A DNA stretch of 64,000 nt from contig CAVYUG010000006.1 in assembly GCA_963771655.1 (NCBI GenBank), forward strand, positions 434,001 to 498,000, given 5' to 3'. Within the stretch, counting starts at the first letter, position 1. Every line of letters starts with the position of its first letter. Shown one piece after another: positions 17,149 to 26,665 of this stretch. The notes below the pieces were generated by a model that saw nothing but the letters and a program-made list of their open reading frames with translations, did not search any database and was not told the origin of the DNA. The translations under genes were made by a program, and so were the position numbers. The stretch is from JAWVFM01 sp963771655. Its GTDB lineage: Bacteria; Actinomycetota; Thermoleophilia; Solirubrobacterales; 70-9.

Positions 17149-17601
17149 AACTCATACCCGCAAATCGCCTCCGCCGATACCGAGGTGCCCCTCGCTTCGC
17201 TGCGGCCGGTGCTCGAATACGGATGGCCGGCCGGGGCGGGCTGGCGTCCCGGCGACGGCCCCGACGCCGCGAAGACGGTCCTGGAGCAGCCGCTCGGGCG
17301 GGCGGTGGCGTTTCGCCTTCGCGTGGACGGGGGCTGGCGCATTCGCGCGGAGGCCGGCCTTCCCGATGGCGCGGCGCCGGCGCTGGCGTGGGCTCGGGTC
17401 GGCCTGCGCGAGCCCGGGGGTGCCGAAACGGCGATCTGGTGGGGCGTCCTGGCCCGCGCGGTAACGACCCACTCGCGCGGCATCGACGTTGAGCTCGGCG
17501 GCGCTCAGGGGGAGGTCGACCTCGTCCTCCGTGCCGGCGGCGTCGGCGTCGACCGGGTGCTGTGGGCCGACCCGGTGCTGCATGGGGAGGAGATTCCGTG
17601 A
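17146..17601 (+). CDS. Uncharacterised protein coupled to a glycosyltransferase
   Basis: A 151-residue protein starting at a leaderless GTG. It is soluble, with no signal peptide or membrane helix. The pattern of short hydrophobic strands (VAFRLRVDGGWRIRAEAG, AIWWGVLARAVTTHS, VDLVLRAGGVGVDRVLWADPVL) suggests an all-beta fold such as a jelly roll or a glycan-binding module. I do not recognise a family. Its stop overlaps the start of the following glycosyltransferase by four bases, so the two are translated together and probably act on the same glycan. Confidence 0.65.
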   Translation: MNSYPQIASADTEVPLASLRPVLEYGWPAGAGWRPGDGPDAAKTVLEQPLGRAVAFRLRVDGGWRIRAEAGLPDGAAPALAWARVGLREPGGAETAIWWGVLARAVTTHSRGIDVELGGAQGEVDLVLRAGGVGVDRVLWADPVLHGEEIP

Positions 17602-19163
17602 GCGCTCTGATCTCCATCCTCACGCCCGTCCACGATCCGAACCCTGAGCACCTCGAGCAGATGCTCGGCTCGGTTCGAGCGCAGACGTTTGAGGGCTACG
17701 AGCTCTGCTTGGTCGATGACGGCTCGCGCGACGAGCGGGTGATCGAGAGGCTGCGAGCGGAGGAGGCCGCGGACGAGCGCGTGAAGCTCCTTCGCCGCGA
17801 CAGCGCCGGCGGGATCTCAGTGGCCACCAACGCGGCCCTCGAGCTCGCGACCGGGGAGTTCGTGGCCCTGCTCGACCACGACGACACGCTGGCTCCGGAC
17901 GCCCTCGAGGCACTTGCCGAAGCGATCGCCGGGCGGCCCGACGCGGACTTCCTCTACTCCGACGAGACGCTGGCGCTCGACGGGCGCGCCATCTGGGTCC
18001 ATCTCAAGCCGGACTGGTCGCCCGACCTGCTCCGATCGGTCATGTACACCTGCCACCTGAGCGCCTACCGCCGCTCGCTGGTGCAGGAGGTGGGCGGCCT
18101 CCGGGGCGAGTTCGACGGATCGCAGGACTACGACCTCGCCCTCCGGGTGAGCGAGCGAACCGACGCCATCGTCCACATTCCCCGCTCCCTCTACAACTGG
18201 CGGATCCACGCCGATTCCGTGACCGGCGATCCGAACGTCAAGGGCTACGCCTATCCCGCCGGCCGGCGGGCGCTGGCGGGGCACCTGGAACGGTGCGGCG
18301 TCGAGGGGGAGATGCAGTACGGCGCGCGGCCCGGGCAGTACCGGGTCGTGCACCGCGTGCCGCCATCGCTCGACGTCGCGATCGTCGCGCCGGTCGTCCA
18401 TCGGCCCGCGGCGCCCGACCTCGTACGAGCGGCGGAGACATGGCTTCGGAGCGCGCACCCCACCTGGCGGCTCGTGCTCGCGGGCCCGGAGGACCTCGTG
18501 GGCGAGTGGCGGCGTGAGCTCTCGGCGCCGCTCGGGGAGCGCCTCGTCGTGGTCGACGACCCCGGCCGGCGCGGTGTCGCGGCGCTCCTCAACCTCGGCG
18601 TGCGCGCCACGGACGCCGAGCACGTGATCCTGCTCGAACAGCCGGTGGAGGCGCTGACGCCATCGTGGATCTCGCGTCTCGTCGGGTACTCCGCCGAGCC
18701 CGACGTCGCCGCGGCCGCGGCTAAGACGCTCGGCCCGGATGGGCGCATCGAGCACGCGGGGATCGTGCTCAGCGACGGGGTTCCGCTTCCGGTGCTGCAC
18801 GGCGCCCCCGGGTCTCACGAGGGCCCCGTGGCGATCACCGAGATCGTCTCGAACTTCTCGGCACTGAGCGGGACCGTCGCGACTCGGCGCGAGCTCCTCG
18901 AGGCGATGGGCGGCCTCGACGAGGGCCTCGGCGAGCTTTCGGTCCCCGACTTCTGCCTGCGCGCGAGCGAGGAGGGCATGCGAATCGTCTCCGTGCCGGA
19001 CGCGATAGTGCGCCGGCTGGTCGGGGCGGTGCCCGTGAACGACCTTCGGGCGCACGCGCTGTTCCAGCGGCGCTGGCGCGGCCGGCTCGCGCCCGATCCT
19101 TACCTCAACCCGAACTTCCTCCGGCATCGAGGCGACTTCCAGCCCCGCCTGGGCATCGCCTAG
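17598..19163 (+). CDS. Two-domain family 2 glycosyltransferase
   Basis: A 521-residue protein beginning with VSALISILTPVHDPN. The first GT-A domain (1-230) has LVDDGSRDE, the metal site DHDD near residue 94, FLYSDE and a GSQDYDLALR acceptor motif. The second half (265-450) is a degenerate GT2-like domain with VAIVAP, WRLVLAGPED and LLEQPVE but no DxD. This layout is seen in large GT2 proteins of O-antigen or cell-wall glycan loci. Its end overlaps the convergent glycosyltransferase gene by four bases. Confidence 0.85.
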   Translation: MSALISILTPVHDPNPEHLEQMLGSVRAQTFEGYELCLVDDGSRDERVIERLRAEEAADERVKLLRRDSAGGISVATNAALELATGEFVALLDHDDTLAPDALEALAEAIAGRPDADFLYSDETLALDGRAIWVHLKPDWSPDLLRSVMYTCHLSAYRRSLVQEVGGLRGEFDGSQDYDLALRVSERTDAIVHIPRSLYNWRIHADSVTGDPNVKGYAYPAGRRALAGHLERCGVEGEMQYGARPGQYRVVHRVPPSLDVAIVAPVVHRPAAPDLVRAAETWLRSAHPTWRLVLAGPEDLVGEWRRELSAPLGERLVVVDDPGRRGVAALLNLGVRATDAEHVILLEQPVEALTPSWISRLVGYSAEPDVAAAAAKTLGPDGRIEHAGIVLSDGVPLPVLHGAPGSHEGPVAITEIVSNFSALSGTVATRRELLEAMGGLDEGLGELSVPDFCLRASEEGMRIVSVPDAIVRRLVGAVPVNDLRAHALFQRRWRGRLAPDPYLNPNFLRHRGDFQPRLGIA

Positions 19164-21035
19164 TCGGGTGGCGTCGCGCCGGCCATGAGCCGCGGGGAGT
19201 TCTCGACGATCGCCTCGAACGGCGCCGCCTTCGACAGCCGCGTGATCGACCGCAGCGAGGAGCCCGACGAGCGATACCGGGCCAGGATCTGCGGCACCTG
19301 GATCCCATAGCGGCCGCTCTCGGCGATCCGGCACCAGAGGTCGTAGTCCTCCCACACGTAGAGGCGGCGGTCGGTCCGGTATCCGCCGAGGTCGCGGAGA
19401 TGGGAGGTCCGGATCAGCGCCATCGCGTCGATGTAGTTGCCCCTGCGGAACAGGGACGGGTCCCACCCGGGGACGTTGATGAGCGCGCTGCCGCCCGCGT
19501 CGACGTAGCCGTCGAGGTCACCGAAGACCTCGATCAGCGGGTAGGCGAAGGTCGCCTGCGAATCCCGCGTCGAGGGCCGAGACGAGGCGATCGAGGCAGC
19601 GGGGATAGATCTCGTTGTCGGAGTCGAGGACGAAGCAGTACCGGCCGCGAGCGAAGTCGATGGCGGTGTTGCGCGCCGCGCCGAGTCCGCGGTTGACCTC
19701 GTGGCGCACCAGCCGGGCGGCGACGTCGTCGTGTTCCCTCATCCACGCGCGCGCGGCGTCGCCAGAGGCATCCGTCGAGCCGTCGTCGACCACGACGATC
19801 TCGAAGTCGCGGAAGCGGCTGCGAACGGCGGAGTCGAGCGCCTCCCCGACGACGTCGCCGTGGTTATAGAGGGCGGTGAGCACCGTCACCGTCGAGTTCC
19901 GGCGGCCGCGCCACGCCGTCGTCTCGGCGATCGGGGTGATCTCCGGGGGCTCGCTCCCCTGATGGCGGACCGAGCGCTCGAGGCGCGCCATGCCCCGCCG
20001 GAGCTGGACCATGTCGAGGCGCGCGTCCATGATCCCGGCACGAACCGCGGCCAGGTCCTCGTCGGTGGCGTCGTCCTCCTGAGGTCGAGGCTCGGCCGGC
20101 ACGCGGACGCTCTTCACCGGCCCGACGCGGGGCGACGCGACGATGCTCCGTGCCGCTCCGGCGAGCTCAGCCACCGAGCGGGCAAGCGGGAGGGTGTCGC
20201 GCAGGAACCCGTACGCCCGATCGCGGATCCGCTCGCGGTGGGAGTCGTCGCGAAGGAGCGCGTCGGCGATCAAGCCGAGCGATTCCGGCGCTCCGACGAG
20301 CAGGTGCTCGCCCACCTCGAGCGGGTCGATTCCCACCGAGTGCTCGCTCACGACAACCGCGCCGCAGAGCATCGCCTGGACGGCCCTGAGCCACTCGAAG
20401 TACGGCCGCCTCGAGGCGTGCAGGTTGATCACGACCTTGCTGCGCGCCATGAGGTCCCACTTCCCCTCGGTCAGGAAGCTGGCGGACTCCTCGCTGTTCG
20501 GGCGGACGTTGTCCGAGAGCCGGAGGTACGAGTTCCATCCCGTGAGGAGCTTTCCGTAGGAGGCGAGATGACGGAGCCGGCGCGGTGAGCCGTTGCCGAG
20601 GAAGAGAACGTCGATGTCGCGCTCGCGCTCGGGGTCGAACCGGTCCCACTCCGGCGTGTGGCCGAACTGGAACCGGCGAGCGGCGACGCCCGACGCCATG
20701 AGGCTCTCGACCGCGTAGCTATTGATGTCGAACGTCGCGGCGGAGCACTGCGAGATCTCGACTCCCAGGCCGAAGAAGAACGACCCGGGTTGCTCCGTCG
20801 AGAGCACGATCGTCCGCGAGAGGATCTCGCCGGGCGGGAGCGCCCGGTGCCCGAAGAGCAGCACGTACTCGTGCGGGGCGACGAACACGTAGACCTGGTC
20901 GTCGCGCGGCGGCGGGAAGAGCTCGTGAATCGACGACTGCACGCCCTGGCGATCGAGCTCCAAGCGGATGGCCGCGACCATCTCGTCGAAGAACCAGTTC
21001 CCGCCCGAGGCGACGACGAAGGCAAGCTCCGGCAC
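19160..21035 (-). pseudogene. CgeB-like plus GT2 bifunctional glycosyltransferase, frameshifted
   Basis: The protein would be about 624 residues. From the GTG at 21035, residues 1-300 resemble a CgeB/GT1-like domain (VVASGGNWFFDEM, GVEISQCSAATFDINSY, VINLHASRRPYFEWLRAVQAM, then EHSVGIDPLEVGEHLLV). A linker follows, then a GT2 domain with LTALYNHGDVV, VVVDDGSTDAS and VLDSDNEIYP. The frame breaks near 19548. Removing one base joins it to a segment with YVWEDYDLWCRIAESG that ends at 19160. All catalytic motifs survive across the break, so an indel error is as likely as decay. TACGAT (21042-21047 on this strand) six bases before the start suggests a leaderless gene. Confidence 0.75.
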
Positions 21036-21041
21036 GCGCGC

Positions 21042-21051
21042 ATCGTAGTCT
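21042..21051. promoter_or_regulatory. Overlapping divergent leaderless promoters
   Basis: The minus-strand box TACGAT (21042-21047) and the plus-strand box TAGTCT (21046-21051) share two bases. They lie six and seven bases from the divergent start codons at 21035 and 21059. Only 23 bases separate the two coding regions, so RNA polymerase cannot occupy both at once. Confidence 0.45.
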
Positions 21052-21058
21052 TCCCGCC

Positions 21059-22106
21059 ATGGGATCTCGACCTCGCCGGGACGCGGGACGACGTTCCGGA
21101 GCGCTTCGTCCCCGACGAGATGCGGGGACAGCTGATCGAGGCCGAGCACGTGGCCCGATACCAGTGGGCGGCCACGATCGCGGCGGGTCGCAGGGTCCTC
21201 GACGCGGGCTGCGGCACGGCCTACGGGACGGCGATCCTCGCGCGCGCGGGTGCTCGGTCGACGGTGGGGATCGATGTCGCCGGAGCGGTGCTGGAGGCGG
21301 TGCAGGGAGGCATGCCTGAGGGGGTCAGGCTCGACGCCGGCGACGTGCGCGAGCTGCCCTACGAGGACTCGAGCTTCGACCTGGTCGTCTGCTTCGAGGT
21401 CATCGAGCACGTGGAGGACCAGGCGAAGGCCATCGACGAGATGGCGCGGGTCCTCGCGCCGTCGGGGGTGCTCTTGATGTCGTCGCCAAATCGCGAGATG
21501 CACCCGCCCATCAATCCCCACCACGCCCACGAGTTCCTTCCGGACGAGCTTGCGGCTGCGCTCGGCGAGAGGTTCGAGCGGGTCCGGCTGCTGCGCCAGC
21601 ACCCCTACGTGGCCTCGGCGATCCTCAGCGACCAGCAGTTCGAGACCGGTGAGGGTGAGGTTCTCCCGGGCGTTCCGGTCCGCAAGCAGGTGGGCGACGA
21701 GATCGGCAAGGAGATGTTCACCCTCGCCGTCGCTGGCAATGGTGAGCTTCCGGACATGCCTCAGTCGGCGACGCTCACGAGCGACCTGTCGCTGCGCCAC
21801 TACTTCGACGTGGTCGACGAGCAGGGGGCGGTGATCCAGGATCTGAGGAGCCGGATCGCCGAGCTCGACCAGCGCGTGGCCGCGCAGCAGGAGACCGCCG
21901 AGCGCCTGATGGCGACGGAGGCCGAGCTGGCTCGCGTCCCGGAGCTCGAGCTCCATCTCGAGCGCGCTCGCGCCGTGATCGCGGAGCGAGACGAGCAGCT
22001 GCGGGAGACCGGCGAGCACCTCCACGAGGTGCTCGGCTCCTCGAGCTGGCGGCTGACGCGGCCGCTGCGCGCCGCGATGCGCGCGCTCGGGGCACGCCGC
22101 CGCTAG
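21059..22106 (+). pseudogene. SAM-dependent methyltransferase with coiled-coil tail, frameshift at codon 2
   Basis: The body reads in one frame from 21063 to 22106. It shows a class I methyltransferase: VLDAGCGTAYG binds SAM, then VGIDV, LDAGDVRELPYEDSSFDLVVCFEVIEHV. A coiled coil follows near residues 260-320, and the tail LGSSSWRLTRPLRA is typical of glycan-locus methyltransferases. That frame has no start until an internal ATG at 21120. A leaderless ATG at 21059 would fit perfectly if the GGG at 21061-21063 had one G fewer, giving MDLDLAGTRDDVPERFVPDE. I therefore infer a one-base insertion. It probably methylates a sugar of the surface polymer. Confidence 0.75.
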
Positions 22107-22118
22107 ACGGTCGTCCTC

Positions 22119-22134
22119 TAGGCTCGCTCGGGTG
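22119..22134 (+). promoter_or_regulatory. Leaderless promoter of the JAMM protease gene
   Basis: TAGGCT (22119-22124) lies exactly seven bases before the GTG at 22132, in a 25-base gap after the methyltransferase gene. Confidence 0.45.
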
Positions 22135-22530
22135 CGCATCGCCCGCGAGCTCGTCGACGAGATCGTCGCCCACGCGAGGGAGGAGGCGCCGAACGAGTGC
22201 TGCGGCGTGATCGGCGGCGCCGACGGCCGCGCGACGAGCGTGCGGCGCGGGGAGAACCTCCACGCGAGCCCCTTGCGGTTCGAGATCGCGGACCCGATCA
22301 AGCTCCTGAACGCGATCGAGTCCGACGGGGAGGAGCTGGTCGGCATCTACCACTCGCACACCCGCAGCGCCCCCCTTCCTTCGCAGACCGACGTCAACTT
22401 GGCGCGGCTGTGGCCCGATCAGCTCTGGGTGATCTGCGGACTCGTCGATCCCTCCCAACCCGAGGTGAGAGCGTTCTCGATCACCGACGGGAGCGTCGAG
22501 GAGGTCGAGCTCACGGTCGAGGAGGCCTGA
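22132..22530 (+). CDS. JAMM/MPN+ metalloprotease of the Mec type (M67)
   Basis: A 132-residue protein, the size of bacterial stand-alone JAMM proteases. The zinc site is complete: Glu in APNECCGV near residue 22, then HSHTRSAPLPSQTD, fitting H-x-H-x7-S-x2-D near residue 74. In mycobacteria the homologue Mec removes newly made cysteine from the carrier CysO after CysM acts. A CysM-like gene lies about 11 kb away at 10839, but no CysO is present, so that pathway is an inference. The stop lies two bases before the next gene's likely start. Confidence 0.88.
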   Translation: MRIARELVDEIVAHAREEAPNECCGVIGGADGRATSVRRGENLHASPLRFEIADPIKLLNAIESDGEELVGIYHSHTRSAPLPSQTDVNLARLWPDQLWVICGLVDPSQPEVRAFSITDGSVEEVELTVEEA

Positions 22531-22532
22531 GC

Positions 22533-23030
22533 CTGGCGGCCACCGAACCGCTCAGGTGCCCGGAGTGCGGCGCGCAGCACCCGGCCAGCGAGCGGTTCTG
22601 CCGTGAGTGCGGCATGCCGCTCGTCGCGGCGGCGGCCGAGGCGCCGGCGGACGAAGCACAGGAGCGAGCTCGCAAGGTGAAGCCGCAGTACCTCGGCGGC
22701 GACCTCGTGAAGGTGGCGTTCGCGCGGAACCTCGCCGAGGCACAGCTCATTCAGGGCATCCTCCTGGAGGAGGGGATTCCCAGCGTCGAGCGGCGCAGCC
22801 GCGGCTTCGACGTGCCGGATTTCCTCGCCGGCGGACCGCGCGACATCCTCGTGCCGCAGGCCGCGGACCGCGCGGCGCGGCAGCTGATCGTCGACCTCGG
22901 CGGCGACCCGTCCCCGCCGGGGCCGGCGTCGAGCCTGGCGGAGAGGCCGCTGGCTTTCCTCGCCAAGTTCGCCGCCGTGATTGCCGCGGCCGCAGCCTTG
23001 GTTTGGGTTCTCTACCAGCTCGCGACCTAG
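22533..23030 (+). CDS. Zinc-ribbon, DUF2007-like protein with C-terminal membrane anchor
   Basis: No ATG, GTG or TTG fits the 5' end. GGAGG at 22521-22525 is seven bases before a CTG at 22533, so I infer CTG initiation and 165 residues. A zinc ribbon comes first (CPEC and CREC separated by 13 residues). A DUF2007-like domain follows (VAFARNLAEAQLIQGILLEEGI), then a single helix at the C-terminus (FAAVIAAAAALVWVLYQL). DUF2007 proteins are thought to be small signal-transduction modules, but no function is proven. It sits two bases after the protease gene. Confidence 0.7.
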   Translation: MAATEPLRCPECGAQHPASERFCRECGMPLVAAAAEAPADEAQERARKVKPQYLGGDLVKVAFARNLAEAQLIQGILLEEGIPSVERRSRGFDVPDFLAGGPRDILVPQAADRAARQLIVDLGGDPSPPGPASSLAERPLAFLAKFAAVIAAAAALVWVLYQLAT

Positions 23031-23800
23031 AGCTCCTCGATGGTAAGCCCCGCGCGTCGAGCAGGGATGTCGCGCATATACCGTCGCCACTCGCGCTCGA
23101 TCTCGCCCATCGAAGCGTCGAACGCCATCTCGAGGTTGCCCGCCGCGCCCTCCCGGTGGAGCCGTCCCACCAGGCGGTCGCAAGCCTCCGGCCCGCGCGT
23201 GCGATCGAGCAGGTCGAACACCGTGCCGCCGAGGATGATCGCGTCGCGCGCCGAGGGGGGGAACGCGGGCGGGCCGCCCTCTCGCAGGCGGCGGCTCACC
23301 GCGGCTCGGAACAGGGATGCCTGGCCGGCGAAGTACTGCGCGCCGCCCTCGATGAGCCACGCCCAACGGAGGTAGCGTGCGAACCGGCGCACCCCCCACG
23401 GGGGTGGGAGCCGATCGTTGTTCTGGCCGAGAACGATCTGGACGTAAAGGCGCTCCGCGGTGCCGAGCATGGCCGCGAACGAGTCCTCGCCGGCGGCGCG
23501 TCGCTCGGCGTGCTCGTCGTTCAAGACGTGGACCTCCGCGGCCATGGCCCACCCGGCCAGGTAGCGGCGGCCCGCGGGTGCGGCCGCCAGCCTGGCTGCG
23601 GGCAGGAACGGGTGGGCGGCCGCCAGCCAGGCGCCGCTCGGGTGCACGATCACCGTGATGCCGCCGGGAACCACTTCGAAGCGCTCCTCGAGCTCGAAAC
23701 GCAGCTCCTCGAGGCGGTCGAGGACCCGTTGCGCGGTAGGCTCGTCGACGCTCTCGTGCCGCGCGACGAAGGAGAGCGACTCGGTCTGGACCCAGGCCAC
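23027..23800 (-). CDS. Peptidase-MA-like protein lacking the HExxH motif
   Basis: A 257-residue protein from the GTG at 23800, eight bases after a TAATCT box. The WAWLIEGGAQYFAGQ segment matches the W-L-x-E-G-x-A-x-Y strand-helix of gluzincin peptidases of the MA family. Where the zinc-binding HExxH should precede it, the sequence reads RRFARYLRW. The protein is therefore probably not an active metallopeptidase. No signal peptide is visible. Its 3' end overlaps the zinc-ribbon gene by four bases. Confidence 0.65.
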   Translation of the reverse strand: MAWVQTESLSFVARHESVDEPTAQRVLDRLEELRFELEERFEVVPGGITVIVHPSGAWLAAAHPFLPAARLAAAPAGRRYLAGWAMAAEVHVLNDEHAERRAAGEDSFAAMLGTAERLYVQIVLGQNNDRLPPPWGVRRFARYLRWAWLIEGGAQYFAGQASLFRAAVSRRLREGGPPAFPPSARDAIILGGTVFDLLDRTRGPEACDRLVGRLHREGAAGNLEMAFDASMGEIEREWRRYMRDIPARRAGLTIEEL

Positions 23801-23814
23801 GGGGCGCGAGATTA
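23800..23814 (-). promoter_or_regulatory. Leaderless promoter of the peptidase-MA-like gene
   Basis: On the minus strand TAATCT (23809-23814) precedes the GTG start by eight bases, with no Shine-Dalgarno sequence. Confidence 0.4.
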
Positions 23815-23840
23815 CTCGCGGCCTCCGGCGGCCTCTGCCG

Positions 23841-26612
23841 CTACTTGATCTGGACGGCCTGCTGGAAGGTCGGGCGGTTGACCCAGGGCACCGGCGGGAT
23901 GGTGATCGCGCCGAGAGCGCGATGGTGGATCGTGTCGGCGCACGCCTGCGCGTCGGCATGGATGCCGCCGAACTCGGTGCAGCCGCCGTCTGGGTAGAGC
24001 TCGGCGTCGGAATCGTGGGCGAGGGCGTCGGAGAGCGAGGACAGAAGCGCGGATCGGCAGGCCCCGAGCTTGCCGTTGCCGCAGTAGACGCGCGAGTACG
24101 CGCCGCGCACCCTCTCGCCGAGCAGGCTTCGGAGATCCTTCTGGACGTAGCCGTACCAGCCGCCGTCGAACGCCGAGCCGAGGTGCTGGATCCGGTTCGG
24201 GTCGTCGAAGGCGATCATGCCGTGCACGGCGTCGAACGCCTTCTCGCCGAGCGTCGGCTGGAACTCGGCGGTGACGAGGCGCGGCCACCACGCGTCGATG
24301 ATCCGCACGGCCTGGGCGTCGTCGTAGACGCCGTCCTTGTTGCGGTCGATCCTGTGCGCCCCCCCGGCGAGCCATGACCGAAGCGTCGCCAGCGCGGCCT
24401 TCTGCTTCGGGTTCGTCACCGGCTTCGCGTCGATCACCTTGAGGATCCACGGCAGGTCGTACGGCCCGCGGTCGTCGACCGTGCCGGCGTCCTCCATCGC
24501 CGATGCGAGCTGGGTGAGGCTCATCTTCTTCGGCCCCCGGATCCCCGCCTTGATGCGGTCGTCGAGGGCCTGGTTACGGAACTGCGGCCCGTAGCCGTAG
24601 TTGCCGTCGGCGGCGCTGTACTGCGGCGCCTGCTTGTTGTTCCAGCTCGTGATCCAGGGCTGGTCGACGACGTTCGGGTGGCCCTTGCGCAGCATCGTGT
24701 TGAGGTTCTTGAGCGAGAACTGCGGCTGGTCGGGGTCGAAGCCGCGCCAAATGAACTTCGGCGTGCCGAGGGTGGGGAAGTTGGCGTCGACGTGCTTCGG
24801 CCGGATCGGGTTCTCGCCAGAGTTGAAGTAGGCGATGTGCTTGCGGTTGATGTAGAACCAGTTGAAGGTGTAGGCGATCTTCGAGGCCGAGTTCATGAAG
24901 TCCTGAGGCGTCTTCATCTTCGCCGGCTCGTTGAAGCGCGCGAACCCGAGCGCCGAGGGGTCGACCTCGTGGTTGTAGGTGTCGCGCAGCCGGACGTAGG
25001 CGTAGGGGTCGCCGTGGATGGTCGCTCGCGCGATGACGATGCCGAGCTTCGAGCGGAATGAGGTGAGCGTCTCCGAGCCCGCGGGGGTGGTGTCTCCCGG
25101 ATTGGGCGTCCAGGAGAGGTTTCGCGTGAGGACCTCGAACGGCAGGCACTTCCCCTCCCACAGGTAGTAGTTCGAGCCCTTGGTCGGCGTGCCGTTCGGG
25201 TCGCAGAGCTTCACGGCGTAGGTGTCGATGATGTCCTGGCCGGCGGAGGTCGCGCTCCACGCGTAGTTGCGCCCGTGGCCGAGCTCGACGTAGAGGTTGA
25301 CGCCCGGGAACGTGGCGCCTCGGGCGTCGATCGCCGGCCCGTCGGGCCCGGCGGGGGCGTGAAGGTCCTCCTCCATCAGGATCTGCGGCACGAAGTAGCT
25401 CACCTGGGGGCCGAAGACCGCGATGGGGTGGCCGCCCTTGGCCTCGCGGCGCGAGACGAGCAGGGCGTTCGAGTCGCTCGTCACGTCCTGCAGCGAGCCG
25501 AGGAGGTCGGGGTCCGCGAGCCTTCCGCCCGCGGGCGGCTCGGCGGGGGAGGCCCCGCCGGAGGAGGTGACGACGTTCTGGAACGCGACCGAGCCGCGGT
25601 CGGGCATCGCGAGGCCTCGGACCTTCTTCGGGGTGGTCTCGTACGGGAAGGGCTTGTTGTGCACGGTGGTCGGTGCCTCGGGGTCGTTCTGCGAGCGGAA
25701 GTCGGCCCAGACCCTCTCGCCCTGCCCGGGCCCGAACCGCTTCTGCAGCTCCTCCAGCACGAGTGCTGAGCCGAGCTCGCCGCCGCCACCCTTGCCGAAG
25801 ATGCCCGCGACGAGCGAGGCGATCGAGAACACGTCGGTGACCTGGAACGGATGATCGCACGGCCAGTTCGGCTTCCCGATCAGCGCGTACTCGCCGGGCA
25901 TCTTGAGCGGGTTGACGCATGCCTCGTCGATGTACTGGTTGATGCCCGCGAGGAAGCTCTGGAGGTCGTGCTGCAGCAGGACCCCGCGCCGGCCGTAGAC
26001 CGTGGGCGCCTGGTCGTACTGCTTCTGGAGGTCGGCGATCGTGTACGGCGAGTCGGCCCAGACCGACTCGTCCATCCCGACGTTGGCGCCCCCAGCGAAG
26101 TTCGAGAGGGTGGCCTCGCCGGCGTTCCGCAGCGCGTCGATGAAGAAGAGCCGGTCCTGAGCGACCGCGTAGCCGGCGCCGAACATCGTCCCGGTGCGGT
26201 CGGCTCCGTAGATGTGAGGCACGCCGAACTTGTCACGCACGATCGTCACGTCGCCGCGCGGGCTGTAGGTGCTCGTGACGTCCGCCGGCTTGACGCCGAA
26301 GGTCGCGTCCTTGTAGTAGTCCGGAAGCTGCGAGGGCTTGAGCCCCGGCGAGCCGTAGAGCAGATTCGCGTACATGCCCATCTGATCGTTCGCGTGCGCC
26401 GGATAGGCGCCGGTTGCCTCGAAGGCGGCGATATCAGCCAGGTTCACGTTCGAGCCCTGGCCCGGCGGCAGGACGTTGCGGAAGCCGCCGGCGTCGTGCT
26501 GGCCGTAGGAGCCCGGGGCCGGCGCCGCGAGGGCGGGGGAGGCGCCGAGCGCGAGCGCGCCGGCGACGGCCGCCACCGCGGCCGCCGTTCGAAGCGGAAT
26601 GCGCGCCACCAC
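23841..26612 (-). CDS. Secreted penicillin acylase family Ntn-hydrolase
   Basis: A 923-residue protein from a GTG at 26612 (another GTG is the next codon). Residues 1-33 form a signal peptide ending ALA-A. The family fold begins at DVTIVRDKFGVPHIYG, and AGYAVAQDRLFFID completes the alpha chain. The nucleophile Ser of the beta chain is near residue 381 in SDSNALLVSRRE, preceded by a spacer removed during self-cleavage. Such enzymes cleave amide bonds of beta-lactams, acyl-homoserine lactones or related acyl amides; the substrate here is unknown. At over 900 residues it is longer than penicillin G acylase (about 850). Confidence 0.88.
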   Translation of the reverse strand: MVARIPLRTAAAVAAVAGALALGASPALAAPAPGSYGQHDAGGFRNVLPPGQGSNVNLADIAAFEATGAYPAHANDQMGMYANLLYGSPGLKPSQLPDYYKDATFGVKPADVTSTYSPRGDVTIVRDKFGVPHIYGADRTGTMFGAGYAVAQDRLFFIDALRNAGEATLSNFAGGANVGMDESVWADSPYTIADLQKQYDQAPTVYGRRGVLLQHDLQSFLAGINQYIDEACVNPLKMPGEYALIGKPNWPCDHPFQVTDVFSIASLVAGIFGKGGGGELGSALVLEELQKRFGPGQGERVWADFRSQNDPEAPTTVHNKPFPYETTPKKVRGLAMPDRGSVAFQNVVTSSGGASPAEPPAGGRLADPDLLGSLQDVTSDSNALLVSRREAKGGHPIAVFGPQVSYFVPQILMEEDLHAPAGPDGPAIDARGATFPGVNLYVELGHGRNYAWSATSAGQDIIDTYAVKLCDPNGTPTKGSNYYLWEGKCLPFEVLTRNLSWTPNPGDTTPAGSETLTSFRSKLGIVIARATIHGDPYAYVRLRDTYNHEVDPSALGFARFNEPAKMKTPQDFMNSASKIAYTFNWFYINRKHIAYFNSGENPIRPKHVDANFPTLGTPKFIWRGFDPDQPQFSLKNLNTMLRKGHPNVVDQPWITSWNNKQAPQYSAADGNYGYGPQFRNQALDDRIKAGIRGPKKMSLTQLASAMEDAGTVDDRGPYDLPWILKVIDAKPVTNPKQKAALATLRSWLAGGAHRIDRNKDGVYDDAQAVRIIDAWWPRLVTAEFQPTLGEKAFDAVHGMIAFDDPNRIQHLGSAFDGGWYGYVQKDLRSLLGERVRGAYSRVYCGNGKLGACRSALLSSLSDALAHDSDAELYPDGGCTEFGGIHADAQACADTIHHRALGAITIPPVPWVNRPTFQQAVQIK

Positions 26613-26665
26613 CGCCTGCACCGGCGCGGACTGTAGAGGGCGCTCGAGCCGTCCGCGCCGGTTGG

